A DNA stretch of 64,000 nucleotides, from the NCBI GenBank assembly GCA_033065855.1, contig JAVXUO010000489.1, positions 1 through 64,000 on the forward strand, given 5' to 3'. The translations under genes were made by a program, and so were the position numbers. The stretch comes from Escallonia rubra. Its lineage: Eukaryota > Streptophyta > Magnoliopsida > Escalloniales > Escalloniaceae. The notes under the pieces were generated by a model, which was not told where the DNA came from, did no database searches, and was given only the letters and a program-made list of their open reading frames with translations. Numbering within the stretch: position 1 is the first letter of the stretch; every line of letters starts with the position of its first letter. Positions 1 through 10,548 of this stretch are shown piece after piece.

Positions 1-26
1 TAGCTTCCAAAATCCAAATAAAAAGA

Positions 27-350
27 CACTACAAGAAAACAGGCTTTTAGCGACGGGAAAATCCGTCGCTAAAAGCCCAAAATCCGTCGCTAAAAGAATT
101 AGCGACGGATTCACCGTCGCTAAAAATCCCTCGTATAAAAGCCCGTCACTAATAGTTTAGCGACGGAATTTTTAAATCCGTCGCTAAATATGTGATTTTT
201 ACCGACGGATTTATTTTTCATTAGCGACGGATATTCCGTCGCTAATTATATTTTTAGAATTTTAATTTATTTTCTTTTTCGTCTTATTAGCGACGGAATT
301 AAATATTTAGCGACGGAATAATCCGTCGCCAAAAGTCAATTTTTTAATTT
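27..350. repeat. Left terminal and subterminal repeats of CACTA-1
   Basis: About a dozen direct and inverted copies of the motif TTTAGCGACGGA/TCCGTCGCTAAA, some with ACCGACGG variants, follow the CACTACAAG terminus. Several neighbouring copies face each other and make short perfect palindromes. The block recurs almost unchanged at 34668-35060 and, in reverse, at 11271-11644. Confidence 0.92.
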
Positions 351-581
351 TATTTTTCAATTACCTAAACCTGTAATACAATTTTCAATTCTCAACAACA
401 ACGCGCAATAATCAATACAGAAAGAAATATATATAATCAATTATAAAAAATATTTATTATAGAAAAAACTCATTCATGTTCAAGCCGGGAACCGGATATA
501 GCCGGTTAGGAGAGGGGAGAAGAGTACAAGCCGGGCGCGGGGGGCGGGGGGGGGAAGCTAGGAACGGGCACGGGAAGGGGC

Positions 582-2168
582 TCAGCAGGGGTTCGCGAGT
601 CCCGGATCTGGATCCTGCTGCGGGGCCGGGGCGGCTGGTCCAGCAGTGCCCTGCTCCCTGATCATCCGGCACACCACTGTAGCAATGCGCTGGATCTCCT
701 CGTCGTCCAACTGAGGCCGAGGAGCCGGTGTCTGTGGAGGGGCAGCAGGGGGTGAGGACGCTCCTATCACGGCACGAGGAGTCGTGCTAGGCAGGCCGCG
801 TATGCGGCCTTTCGGCCGATTCACGACCTCCGGCGTATCCAGCCATCGCTTCAACCCCCCAGTACTCGCAGCCGTACTAGTGGACGCTGATGGCTGTCCG
901 GACTGCTGCTCGGACCCCCTTAGCTGTTCATACGAGGCCTGCAAAAATAGTGGTTTAACGATATGTTAGGGCATTAATTAACGAAACAGACATTGAGGAT
1001 AGAAAGAAAAAACATTAACTTAAATAAATTGACTCACATCGATCCGCCGGGCAATATCTGAAATATAGTCGCCCGCCTGGTGCGTCTCGTCCTTGTCCTT
1101 CTTCCGCACGTGCGTCTGAGTATAGGTCAGAGCTATGACCTCATCCTCCTCTAGATCCGGGTGCTCGACCGCGTTCATGTGTCGGACGATGTCGTGTGGC
1201 ACCGACCCCCCGTGTGCGTCGGATCTCTGTTCTGTCTGTTCTCAGCCCCGCTCTTACTCTTGGCGTCCCAACCTGGATCCGCAGCCCACCGATCTATCAT
1301 CTCCCCCCATACACGGTGAGATATCCAATGTGGGGGATATTTCGTCATGTCCGTCATCGGGGCACCCGCGGGCAGCGCCTTCTTCGCCCGGTCCCGTGCA
1401 TCGTGGAGCCATCGGCGGTAATTCTTGCCGATGTAGGCAAAGAAAGCCTGCTGCCCCAGTACCTGCTGCTCAGGCGTGTCAAACGTGAACCCCTCCTGTA
1501 ATGCATTCAATAACACAAATTAACAACATAAAACAAACTGTAATTTAACATTTACTAACGCTGAAAAAAATACTTCACCGTACCAGCCACTCCTCCCATA
1601 GGGCCTCCCTCGCAGCGGCATCCCAGTCCTTCCAGTACAGGCGTGGCTCGAAGAATCGGCCCTTCACAAGAACGCCGATCTTCGTCCTCGCCATATTCTC
1701 CAGGATCCTGCCAAAGAAGTAATTAAATTAATTAATACAGTTCAAATATAAATTAACACCCAAAATTTTTAAACATAAGGCATGAGGTGATATTTTTAGT
1801 ACTTACAGGCCCTCCTGCGTGAGCGTAACTCTCTGTTTACGCTGGGGGTCGATGCGTACCCCGCGTGTCGGACCACGGCCTCGTCGAGATCCTACAAAAC
1901 ACAGACATTAATACAGTTCAAATATAAGGCTAGCGAAAATGTACGAAACACCGTTATCAACTATACCTGAGGTAGAACCCACGGAAGATGGAGACGGCTG
2001 GGGCGACGGCGATGGCTGGGACGACGGTGACGGCTGGGGCTGGGCCCCCGATGGCTGTCCGGGATCACTCTGTGCCTCGTCATCAGTAGACAATGATGAG
2101 GTGGGACTAACCGGGGAGGAAGCAGCTCGGCGTCCAGCCCGGCCACGAATAGCCCGTATCCTATCCAT
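582..2168 (-). pseudogene. Transposase_24-type (Ptta/En/Spm) CACTA gene, frameshifted
   Basis: Five exons can be read on the minus strand: 2168-1967, 1891-1807, 1707-1584, 1495-1038 and 938-582, joined by GT-AG introns whose phases match. The first exon starts MDRIRAIRGRAG and is Ser/Pro/Gln-rich. Exon 4 holds the conserved core, including FFAYIGKNYRRWL and NRDPTHTGG, typical of the plant CACTA Transposase_24 family. Exon 5 is a Pro-rich tail. At about 1205-1211 a run of six C replaces the seven C found in the sister copy (35936-35942), which throws exon 4 out of frame just after THTGG. The family is thought to act as the accessory, DNA-binding partner of TNP2. The start was chosen at 2168; an in-frame ATG at 2207 is less conserved. 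Confidence 0.85.
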
Positions 2169-2348
2169 ATCTGACTTCATATAGATTATATACAAAGACA
2201 TTAACACGTGAAAAACAATAATTTAGGCATAAATCATCATCGGCACTATATATATATATATATATGAACGGATGTGCAAAAACACATCAATAAACACCAA
2301 GTTCTAAAATGTTACTACATTTTTCCCGTGATGTTACAACATTACAAG

Positions 2349-3934
2349 TCAATCATTTTCAGTTTGCGAATCATCTTCATCACTATCCTCGTCGCCCTCT
2401 TCTTCGTGGGACTCGTCGTCCTCTTCATCTTCTAATTCATCCTCTTCATCAGTAGACTCGGTCACATCATCTCCAACACTTTCAACATCTTCCGCGTCAT
2501 CATCTACGACTTCTTCTCCCACAAGAAGTGTTGTTGGAAGAGGAAGATCGTCCTCCTCGTTGTTGACCTCAACAGGGAACAAGACACGTGGTTGGTCGGC
2601 TTGAAAGGAGTCTAGCTCACTGTCATATGTCACGGGCAATTTCTTGGACTTGATAGTTGTATACCAATGAGATTTGGGATTGGCGACGTCCTCCGCGTAA
2701 AAGACTTGTACAGCTTGACTAGCAAACACAAAGGGCTCGTCTGATGCAAGTCTTGACTTGACATTGACATCTACAATCCCTTGAGAGCTAACACGGATTC
2801 CTCTGCTGCATGTGACATCGAACCACGTACACTTGAACATTACCAGGCGGTTTTGGGAACCCAGATATGTTAGCTCAACAATCTCATCTAGCTCTCCGTA
2901 AAAATCCATGCAATTCTCGGCATAACAGTCGCCGTTGACCAAGACTCCACTGTTTTGGGTTTGTTTTGTTTGGTCATCATCTTTTACGTTAAACCTAAAC
3001 CCGTTGATGATATAGCCTCCGTAACAGGATGTTTGTTTGTTAGGGCCTTCGGCTAGTAATTTCAAGCAGGAGGCCACTGGTCTATCCATTGACTGAACCT
3101 ATTGTAGATGACGGTAAAAATTAAGGATAAATCAGTATACTAATTGGCCACAGAACTGTATATAACACATAATACTAATCGCAATATCTTCCATGCAATG
3201 TTTTTCTTCTTCCCTTTGTCCGGTTTGTACCTCGAATGATCACACACTGGACATAATGACAAATCCTTATTCTCTTTCCAGAATAATACACAATCGTTAT
3301 TGCACGCATCTATCCGGTCGTAGCTCAACCCAAGTTTCCTCATCATCTTCTTCGCGTCATAGTACAACGGCGGTAGCTTTTCACTTTCGGGCAGTATTTC
3401 TTTGATGAAGGTAACAAACTCGTTAAAACCTTTCTCACTCAGCCCGTGGTCTGATTTCAACTGTAATAACCTACTAACCGCAGACAGCCGTGTGTGTTTC
3501 GGAGCTCCATCCCACAGCGGCTGTTCCGCAGCTCTCAACAACTCATAAAACTGATGAGCCCCCTCGTTCGGCGGCTGTGGCCTGTCGTTACCCCAGTCAA
3601 CATTAGCATGCCCAGCATCCATAATCATATCTCAGAAATCATATCGTGCCTCCTCCCTAACTTCAGTTTGACTAGCCAGGTTGGACGACAATACTATCGT
3701 TTCCCCGTGCTGCGTCCACCTTGTGTATCCACCCATAAAACCGTACCGACGAAGATGCCATTTTACTTCAATTCTTTTTCTCCAGTGCAACAACTCACAT
3801 CTACCGCACGGGCACCTTATCTTAGCAAGGTCAACATGTGCAGGATGCGCATAAGCGAAGTCGAGAAATTCGTCAACGCGACACTCAAAATCTTCAGCAT
3901 TCTTCCTTTTCATCCAACTTCGATCGACTGACAT
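2349..3934 (-). pseudogene. TNP2-type CACTA transposase, internally deleted
   Basis: The 5' part (3934-3140) encodes the Transpos_assoc domain (MSVDRSWMKRKN; Cys/His pattern in IRCPCGRCELLHW) and the following TNP2 N-terminal region up to LCPVCDHSRYKPDKGKKKN. An in-frame TGA at 3632-3634 interrupts it. The 3' part (3089-2349) encodes the DUF4216 region (YGGYIINGFRFNV, QNSGVLVNGD, IVELTYLGSQNRLVMFKC) and a strongly acidic tail. The catalytic Transposase_21 domain and DUF4218, which normally lie between these parts, are missing: the gene jumps from the N-terminal third to the C-terminal third across about 50 bp (3090-3139). The element cannot make a working transposase. Confidence 0.88.
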
Positions 3935-4079
3935 GACGACTGAATTATCGTACTGTATACCACCTTCAATAATGACTAGTGTTTAGGCATTGCCGATGTA
4001 AATATCAATGCATGAATGTTACAACATGTCTACATATTTCCCCTCCACTCTTGAACAGGTGGTGGTCCTATCCCATTCA

Positions 4080-4348
4080 GAAAAGCACATGTTTATAAAA
4101 CAGTGAATAACTCATGCTTAGTCCGATGTCTGTGAAAAATTCGGCAGCACCTCCCCGCATTTCTCCAAGTACACCACATCGATTAGGTGTTCTAACATTC
4201 ATCTAACCTTGCTCAGGAAGGTTTGACGGATGTTAGAACACCAGATCTGTATGCACCCGGAGAAATACACGAGAACGTGTACTAAATATCCACGACATAG
4301 AACATAAAGCATGAGTCAAAATACTGTTTTATAAACAATTAGCTTTTC
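4080..4348. repeat. 269-bp imperfect foldback inside CACTA-1
   Basis: The left arm from GAAAAGC at 4080 pairs with GCTTTTC at 4342-4348. Inside, GTTTATAAAACAGT, AACTCATGCTTA, GCATTTCTCC and GGTGTTCTAACAT each have a complement at the mirrored position around a centre near 4214 (loop GCTCAGG). The transcript of either strand would fold into one long imperfect hairpin resembling a MITE or a young small-RNA precursor. It is absent from CACTA-2 because of that element's deletion. Confidence 0.8.
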
Positions 4349-4452
4349 CAAACTGTCCAAACTGGACATCCAAAGGCTCATTACAAGGCATTACTTTGTA
4401 ATGAGTACCTTTGAACGGGAACTAAGGGTTTCTATGCATGCATGTGTTCAGA

Positions 4453-4524
4453 AATTGATAAGATATGCAAGAATCTTTCCGAAATATCAAAACTGCAGAA
4501 TGATCGTTGCATATGTTATCAATT
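4453..4524. repeat. Short inverted repeat
   Basis: AATTGATAAGATATGCAA (4453-4470) faces TTGCATATGTTATCAATT (4507-4524), 18 bp with one mismatch. A second small palindrome, AACTCGTTGACAACGAGTT, follows at about 4539-4557. Function unknown. Confidence 0.65.
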
Positions 4525-4678
4525 CCACATTGAATAGAACTCGTTGACAACGAGTTGAACCATCGAACTCGTTGCCAATGGATTTCTCAAAACAACAATT
4601 AATATAAAGAAGGCAGGGTTTGTAAACAACGAGTAATTGAACCATCTCTGGGCAACATGGAGTAATTATGGGATGTAC

Positions 4679-5660
4679 AAGGGCTAATTAGGGCTAACTG
4701 GGTTATTAGGGTTAATTACGATTATTAATTATAGCTGATTAGAGTTGATTAGGACTAATTAGGATTATTTAGTCCTAATTAGGGTTTAATTGTGCCGAGT
4801 AGTGATGATTAGTCCTAATTAGGGCTAATTGGGCTTAATTGGGTTATGTTAGGGCTAATTAATGTTAATGAGGGATAGTTTCAGATGATTATAGCTGACT
4901 GGGGTTGATTAGGACTAATTAGAGTTATGTAGTCCTAATTAGGGTTTAATTGTGCCGAGTAGTGCTGATTAGTCCTAATTAGGGCTAATTAGGCTTAATT
5001 GGGTTATGTTATGGCTAATTAATGTTAATGAGGGCTAGTTTCGGATAATTATAGCTAATTAGGGTTGATTATGACTAATTAGAGTTATGTAGTCCTAATT
5101 AGGGTTTAATTGTGCCGAGTAGTGCTGATTAGTCCTAATTAGGGCTAATTAGGCTTAATTGGGTTATGTTATGGCTAATTAATGTTAATGAGGGCTAGTT
5201 TTGGATAATTATAGCTAATTATGGTTGATTATGACTAATTTGAGGTAAATTTGTTCCGACTTGTGATGATTAGTCCTAATTAGGGCTAATTAGGCTTAAT
5301 TGGGTTATGTTAGAGCTAATTAATGTTAATGAGGGCTAGTTTCGAATAATTATAGCTAATTAGGGTTGATTAGGATTAATTAGGGTTATTTAGTCCTAAT
5401 TAGGGTTTTGATGGTGCCGAGTAGTGTTGATTAGTCCTAACTAGCGCTAATTAGGCGTAATTGGGTTATGTTAGTGCAAATTATGACTAATTAGGCTAAC
5501 TACAATCAATATGCGCATAATTGGGTTCATTTGGGCTAATTTGAGGTAATTACAGCTAATTTGAATTTCATCAGTTTCTTAGGGTTAATTAAAACTAATT
5601 AGGCTCGTTAGAGCTAATTAGGGTTAATTGATTTACTAACATATTGTTAATCAGGACTAA
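4679..5660. repeat. AT-rich satellite of CACTA-1, 160-bp period
   Basis: A tandem array built on short AGGGCTAATT/AGTCCTAATT words. The landmark AGTCCTAATTAGGGTTTAAT occurs at 4771, 4931 and 5091, giving a 160-bp higher-order period; a fourth, shortened unit and a fifth near 5390 follow. Each unit carries TGTGCCGAGTAGTG. One partial unit survives in CACTA-2, split by a hAT insertion (36916-36993 and 37972-38200). Confidence 0.88.
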
Positions 5661-5802
5661 TTAGGGCTAATTATAGCCAGCGCTGGAGCCACGATTAGAT
5701 TCCATGGGGTGCATGCTAAAAATGTCGCATTAACCTAACTAACCTAAATTTAATGCACATTCAACAACCTCAATTCCGACACCTCATATAGGGTGTCGAT
5801 AT

Positions 5803-5945
5803 GGTGTCCGATACGTGTCTGACACCTCCGGACACGTGTCCGACACATACCGACACGTGTCCGACACATACCGACACGTGTCCGACGCCTTTGGACACGT
5901 GTCCGACGCCTCCGGACACGTGTCCGACGCCCACCGACACGCACC
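5803..5945. repeat. 21-bp tandem repeat with five phased CACGTG palindromes
   Basis: Five CACGTG cores at 5833, 5854, 5875, 5896 and 5917 are spaced exactly 21 bp apart within GACACGTGTCCGAC units. The same array is kept in CACTA-2 (38372-38461). Confidence 0.9.
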
Positions 5946-6299
5946 TCCAGACAAAAATCACACATTCAATCCAATTGGGTCCCATCCTCCGTCAACAATC
6001 TCAATTCTCAATTCTCAAATGCTCAATGCAATAAAAATTAACAAAAATCACACATTCAATCCAATTGGGTCCCATCCTCCGTCAATAATCTCAATATCTC
6101 AAATGCTCAATGCACAATTAACAATCTAAAATCATTAATTAACAACCTAAAATCATCAATTCATAATCGCAATTACTTCAAATACACAGCTAATAACCTA
6201 AAATCATCGATCAATAATCACAATTCTAAAACGCACAATTAACAACCTAAAATTATCAAACAAATGATCAATGTTCAAATGGGAAAAAAATGTTCAAAA

Positions 6300-6830
6300 T
6301 TCACATATCCGATGCGCTTGAATTATTTCAATTTAGGGTTCGATTGTATTAGGGCATTCAATTTAGGGTTCAATTAGTTTCATTTAGGGTTCGGTTCGAT
6401 TAGGGCATTCAATTTAGGGTTCAATTATTTCAATTTAGGGTTCAATTAGGGGGTTCTATTGATTCAATTTAGGGTTCAGTTGATTTGAGGCATTAAATTT
6501 AGGATTCAATTAGTTCAATTTAGGGTTCGGTTCAATTAGGGGATTCTATTGATTCAATTTAGGGTTCAGTTGATTTGAGGCATTAAATTTAGGGTTCAAT
6601 TAGTTCAATTTAGGGTTCGATTGTATTAGGGCATTCAATTTAGGGTTCAATTAGTTTCATTTAGGGTTCGGTTCGATTAGGGCATTCAATTTAGGGTTCA
6701 ATTACTTCAATTTAGGGTTCAATTAGGGGGTTCTATTGATTCAATTTAGGGTTCAGTTGATTTGAGGCATTAAATTTAGGGTTCAATTAGTTCAATTTAG
6801 CTAATTTAGGTACAGGTTTACCCTCACGGC
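6300..6830. repeat. Degenerate TTTAGGGTTCAATT repeat array
   Basis: About 20 copies of CAATTTAGGGTTCAATTAG-like words of 20-30 bp, with a higher-order duplication of ~300 bp (the block near 6320 recurs near 6620). The TTTAGGG core is the plant telomere word. In CACTA-2 the homologous array (38940-39307) passes directly into perfect telomeric repeats. Confidence 0.85.
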
Positions 6831-7936
6831 GTTTACCCGAATCCCTCTGTTTTGATGCATTGTTTTTAGTTAAATTTAGGTACATGATACTGCTTAATGT
6901 TTTTAGTTAAATTTACGAGTATGTATTGTTTTTATGTTTTTGCTTATTGCACCTTTTCTGAAATATCAACGCTGCACCACCCCCCAACCCATCGCACCAC
7001 CCCTGTTTTATAAACACAGTCCCCCAACCTACAAACCGAAAGTCTTTCAATCACTGTCACCAACGGATGGGTCATGGGGATACTCTTCTGATGCAACAAA
7101 CTTAGAAAAAACAAACTTAGGAAACTTTATCTAAAGCTTACGGTGAATTGAAACCTAAGATACATATTTCAGTGACTACATATTCACCATGTTTAGGTCC
7201 TCCCTTCAAAGCAAGTAAGAGATCCCACATATTCTTTAACTAATTCCACTGACATGTGGTCCAAATTTGTTGAGATTAACCCAATTTGGAATCGTTTGAG
7301 CCACAGCTCCAACTTCGTTATGAAGTGGGCATTCCTAAACACTCACTAGAACTCTTGGGGTGGACCGAAGGTTGGAAAATTAGTTCACCAACTACAACTC
7401 ATGCCTCCCTTTTCCAGTGTACCACCAACTACAATTTCTATTTTCATAGCGGCATCACGTCCTCTACAGTTTCTATTAACCAAACAACTACTCAGTAGAA
7501 ACAATCCATTAACCAAACAACTACGAATTTTGCTCAAGCCAATTACTGAAACCTTTGATGCAAAACTAATGAAGGAAGAAGCACAAAAAACAGCAAGGTC
7601 AAAGAATAATCCAACAAATTTCTTCTTTATTGCCAGTTTTCCCACTTTTTCTCAATAACCAAGCAGATTATCAGTACGCATAATCAATTAAAAGAACCAT
7701 TATGCGTTTGCTAAAGCCAATTACAGTAACGCTAGATAGAAAATTAGTAAAGGAATTCGTGAAATTCACTTCGCTGAATCACAGCAAGGAGCGTACCGGA
7801 TTTAGAAATTCACTTCGCCAGAATCTGGTGACGGCGGCGGAAACGACGGCGGGATCCTCCGGCGACCAGTTTGGGTTAGGTCACCTGCTTCGTTCTCTTT
7901 CCTTGATGACGCAAGAAGCAGACTCACCGTCGGGGG
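6831..7936. other. Right half of CACTA-1 without a recognisable gene
   Basis: I see no supported coding sequence here. Two related segments, around 7480-7560 and 7660-7740, both contain a version of AAGCCAATTACTGAAAC and look like a diverged duplication. Confidence 0.5.
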
Positions 7937-8131
7937 TGGGTTGCCGTCGATGACAGAGACCAAGGTGGCTGTTTGGCAGTGGTGGCGAGGCGTCGAAGGT
8001 GGGTTGCCGTCGATGACAGAGACCAAGGTGGCTGTTTGGCAGTGGTGGCGCGGCGTCGAAGGTGGGTTGCCGTCGATGACAGAGACCAAGGTGGCTGTTT
8101 GGCAGTGGTGGCGCGGCGTCGAAGGTGGGTT
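7937..8131. repeat. 63-bp minisatellite, three copies
   Basis: Three nearly identical 63-bp units beginning GGTTGCCGTCGATGACAGAG. Because 63 is a multiple of three, open frames run through it on both strands, but these are repeat artefacts. A (GA)n tract follows at 8165-8184, as it also does at 40098-40117 in CACTA-2. Confidence 0.9.
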
Positions 8132-8221
8132 GCCGCAGATGTGAAGGTCGTCGATGCACCGGTGAGAGAGAGAGAGAGAGAGACGAGAGAAAGGAAAAGA
8201 GAAAGGGGTATTTTATAAAAG

Positions 8222-8435
8222 ACTTTTAGCGACGGACTAATTCCGTCGGTAAACGTCCGTCGGTAAATCAGAACATTCAACGACGGAATTTTTACTGACG
8301 GAATTATTCCGTCGCTGAAAATATTTACAGACAGTTGTTTAGCGACGGCTTATTCCGTCGCTGAAAGATGCTTTTAGCGACGGAATGAATTCCGTCGCTA
8401 AAAGTCCGTCGCTAAATCTGTGTTTTCTTGTAGTG
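8222..8435. repeat. Right subterminal repeats and terminus of CACTA-1
   Basis: Inverted and direct TTTAGCGACGGA and CCGTCGGTAAA motifs end in TTTTCTTGTAGTG at 8435. They match the right end of CACTA-2 (40160-40474), which confirms that 27 and 8435 belong to one element. Confidence 0.9.
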
Positions 8436-8588
8436 ATATCTGAGAATCAAATTTCAAACCAAAATGATATGGTTTGAAGGCAAACAAATATATGCCTAAT
8501 GCAACAGCAAGGTTACTAATACTAAAAGAGGGATCAATATGCAACAATCCAAATACTAAGTGTTGCTGCTAAAAATATGCTCCGCGTA
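8436..8588. other. Flanking spacer
   Basis: 153 bp of AT-rich sequence between the CACTA-1 end and an LTR start. No gene or repeat recognised. Confidence 0.4.
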
Positions 8589-8962
8589 TGTTGCGGAACC
8601 CAAGCCTGGACCGATGACCTGCAAGACAGAAAACGAGTGACCGCCGGGTGGGGTTCCCGTCGGAGAACTCTCTGATGCTTAAGTCAGAGCGCAGCTACAG
8701 AATAATAACTCTGAAAAAGCATGAATTGTGTAATTCCCCTCATACCTGCAGGTAGACCCCTTTATATAGTTGTAGAATGAGAGTCCTAGTAGGACTGGGC
8801 CATGGGACATATGTGTTAGGATCGCGTTAGGATCCTCGAGGATTATGTCATAATCTCTGAGGACTCTTTTAGAATCCTGATAAGATAATCATAAATCTCC
8901 CAGTTTGACTGGGATTCGCCGGGTGTCCCCCAATTATTGGGAGTTATATTTGAGTTATATCA
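8589..8962 (-). mobile_element. 3' LTR of a minus-strand, probably Tat-lineage, gypsy element
   Basis: Read on the plus strand the segment runs TGTTGCGGAACCC to GAGTTATATCA, i.e. TG...CA ends over 374 bp. Immediately outside its right edge the minus strand reads GGAAGTGGGGGGCTTA, a polypurine tract as expected just upstream of a 3' LTR. Inside, the minus strand carries CTGACTTAAGCATC followed by a CCGGCGG-containing stretch, a signature I associate with Tat-type LTRs. No second LTR is found in the window, so no target duplication can be checked (left flank GCGTA). Confidence 0.65.
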
Positions 8963-10262
8963 TAAGCCCCCCACTTCCTTAGCCAAAATGTTTGGCTGAG
9001 GAAGTTTATACCCGGTGTCTCGAGACACGAGTCAGATTTGTAAGGAATTTTCCATCCACTTGTAGGGGTAACAATATTTCTCTCCTTCATGTGCTTCGAC
9101 CTAAGCTCTTGGGAGCTTCGGCATTGGAACTTTGCCCAAGTATGGCAGTAGAACCCTAGCTCTCGAGAGCTAAGTCTTTAAAATGTCGCCTAAGTAGACT
9201 ATTCGGAATCATCTTTGGGAAGATGAATCATGGGATCTCGAGATCCTTTAGAAGCTGTGCCCCATGGCAGCCTCTCTCGGGAGAGGACACGAAGCTATGG
9301 ATGCAAGTTGTTGCATGTGCTAAGTGTTTGAATGTCCCCTCGAGGGTCACCTCTCGTTTGGAGGATGTTCATTTTGTGCAAGTGTGTGTTCTTTAGCTCG
9401 AGCCGACCACATCATGCTTGTGTTTTACTTTGTCGCGAACTCTTATCATCAGCTAAGAGCTGGCAAAGAAGCCTCGCACTCACGCTTGGCTAGGTTTTGA
9501 ATTGACAAAGAATGGTGGGGGGATGAAGTCCCATAGTCCTTTGCCGTTTCAAGGGTTAGAACTGTAGCTAAACCGTTTGGATAGAACTCGAGCTCTATCA
9601 TGTTACCCTTGGGGCGTTTGTCCCTTGAGGGACCACCTTAGAGGGCTAGTGGAGCGTATAGTTCTGGTAAGCGCCCTTGAGGGTTGACGAAGCAAAGAGC
9701 TGACGTAAATACCCTCGGGGATTTAACTGAACTTAAAGTTCTCATCGTATGCGCCCTCGGGGGCGGATAGAGCACAAAGCTCCTGAAAATACCCTCGGGG
9801 GTTTGACGAAACTTAAAGTTCTCATCTTACATGCCCTCGGGGGCGGATGGATCTCAAAGCTCATGAAAGTACCCTTGAGGGTTGACGAAACTTAAAGTTC
9901 TCGTCGTACGCGCCCTCGGGGGTGGATAGAGCGGAAAGCTCATGAAAATACCCTCGGGGGGTTTGACGGAACTTAAAGTTCTCGTCTTACACGCCCTCGA
10001 GGGTGGATGGAGCTCGAGCTCATGAAAGTTTGACGGAACTTAAAGTTCTCGTCGTACACGCCCTCGGGGGCGGATAGAGCTTGAAGCTCATGTAAATACC
10101 CTCGGGGGTTTGACGAAACTTAAAAGTTCTTGTCTTACGCGCCCTCGGGGGCGCGTGGAGCTTGAAGCTCATGAAAGTTTGACGGAACTTAAAGTTCTCG
10201 TCTTACACGCCCTCGGGGGCGGATAGAGCTCAAAGCTCATGAAAGTACCCTTGAGGGTTGAT
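8963..10262 (-). repeat. 3' region of the same retroelement, with ~80-bp tandem repeats
   Basis: Between 9620 and 10260 the phrase GCCCTCGGGGGCGGATAGAG recurs at about 9748, 9831, 9909, 9989, 10057, 10139 and 10206 (spacing 67-83 bp), alternating with GACGAAACTTAAAGTTCTC. Such arrays are common between pol and the 3' LTR of Tat elements. The rest (8990-9620) is non-coding. The element is broken at about 10262. Confidence 0.7.
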
Positions 10263-10370
10263 GAAACTAAGAACAGTGAGTCGGACGTTGAAATACTTGC
10301 AGATGATCAGGTAATTTCTTTTTATTTTCCATTTCCCAAGTTTTTAGAATAATTTATTTCACAATATATA
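10263..10370 (+). other. Short unassigned segment
   Basis: Sequence changes character abruptly at ~10262. A stretch ending GCAGATGATCAG before GTAATTTC looks like an exon end with a splice donor, but I cannot assign it. Confidence 0.3.
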
Positions 10371-10412
10371 TATATATATGAAAAAATATCTATCTTGCTT
10401 GTAAAAACCTAT

Positions 10413-10503
<91 letters not shown>

Positions 10504-10548
10504 CGAATAGGTTTTTACAAGCAAGATAGATATTTTTTCATATATATA
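10371..10548. repeat. 178-bp palindrome with (TA)n core
   Basis: GAAAAAATATCTATCTTGCT... (from 10380) is answered by its exact complement ending at 10539, with a (TA)n centre around 10459. Outside the TA core about 35 unique bases per arm are perfectly paired, and flanking TATATATAT extends the symmetry to 10371 and 10548. A single G in the core (10478) breaks perfect symmetry. It could form a cruciform or hairpin and may be a foldback element. Confidence 0.88.

Larger units (their letters stand above)
27..8435. mobile_element. CACTA-1, an En/Spm-type transposon, non-autonomous
   Basis: The element begins CACTACAAGAAAAC at 27 and ends CTTGTAGTG at 8435, the inverted termini of plant CACTA transposons. 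Subterminal regions (27-350 and 8222-8435) are packed with copies of TTTAGCGACGGA and its complement, the kind of array bound by TNPA-type proteins in En/Spm. The flanking triplets are AGA (24-26) and ATA (8436-8438), so the expected 3-bp duplication is imperfect. Genes lie on the minus strand: a Transposase_24-type gene (frameshifted) and a TNP2 remnant lacking the catalytic part. The right half consists of minisatellites. CACTA-2 at 34668-40474 is a close relative with the same ends and gene, so the boundaries are confirmed by comparison. Without a complete TNP2 it must depend on another copy for movement. Confidence 0.93.

Noticed and set aside
5750..6034. Thr/Cys-rich and His/Val-rich repeat peptides on both strands
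   Set aside because: Translation of the 21-bp G-box repeat; no start context or homologue.
7802..8280. Several open frames on both strands with repeated Trp-rich or His/Arg-rich peptides
   Set aside because: They result from a 63-bp repeat whose length is a multiple of three.
9620..10262. Regular short repeats that superficially recall a CRISPR array
   Set aside because: Spacers are not unique, the period varies between 67 and 83 bp, and the context is a plant retroelement; this is a tandem repeat.
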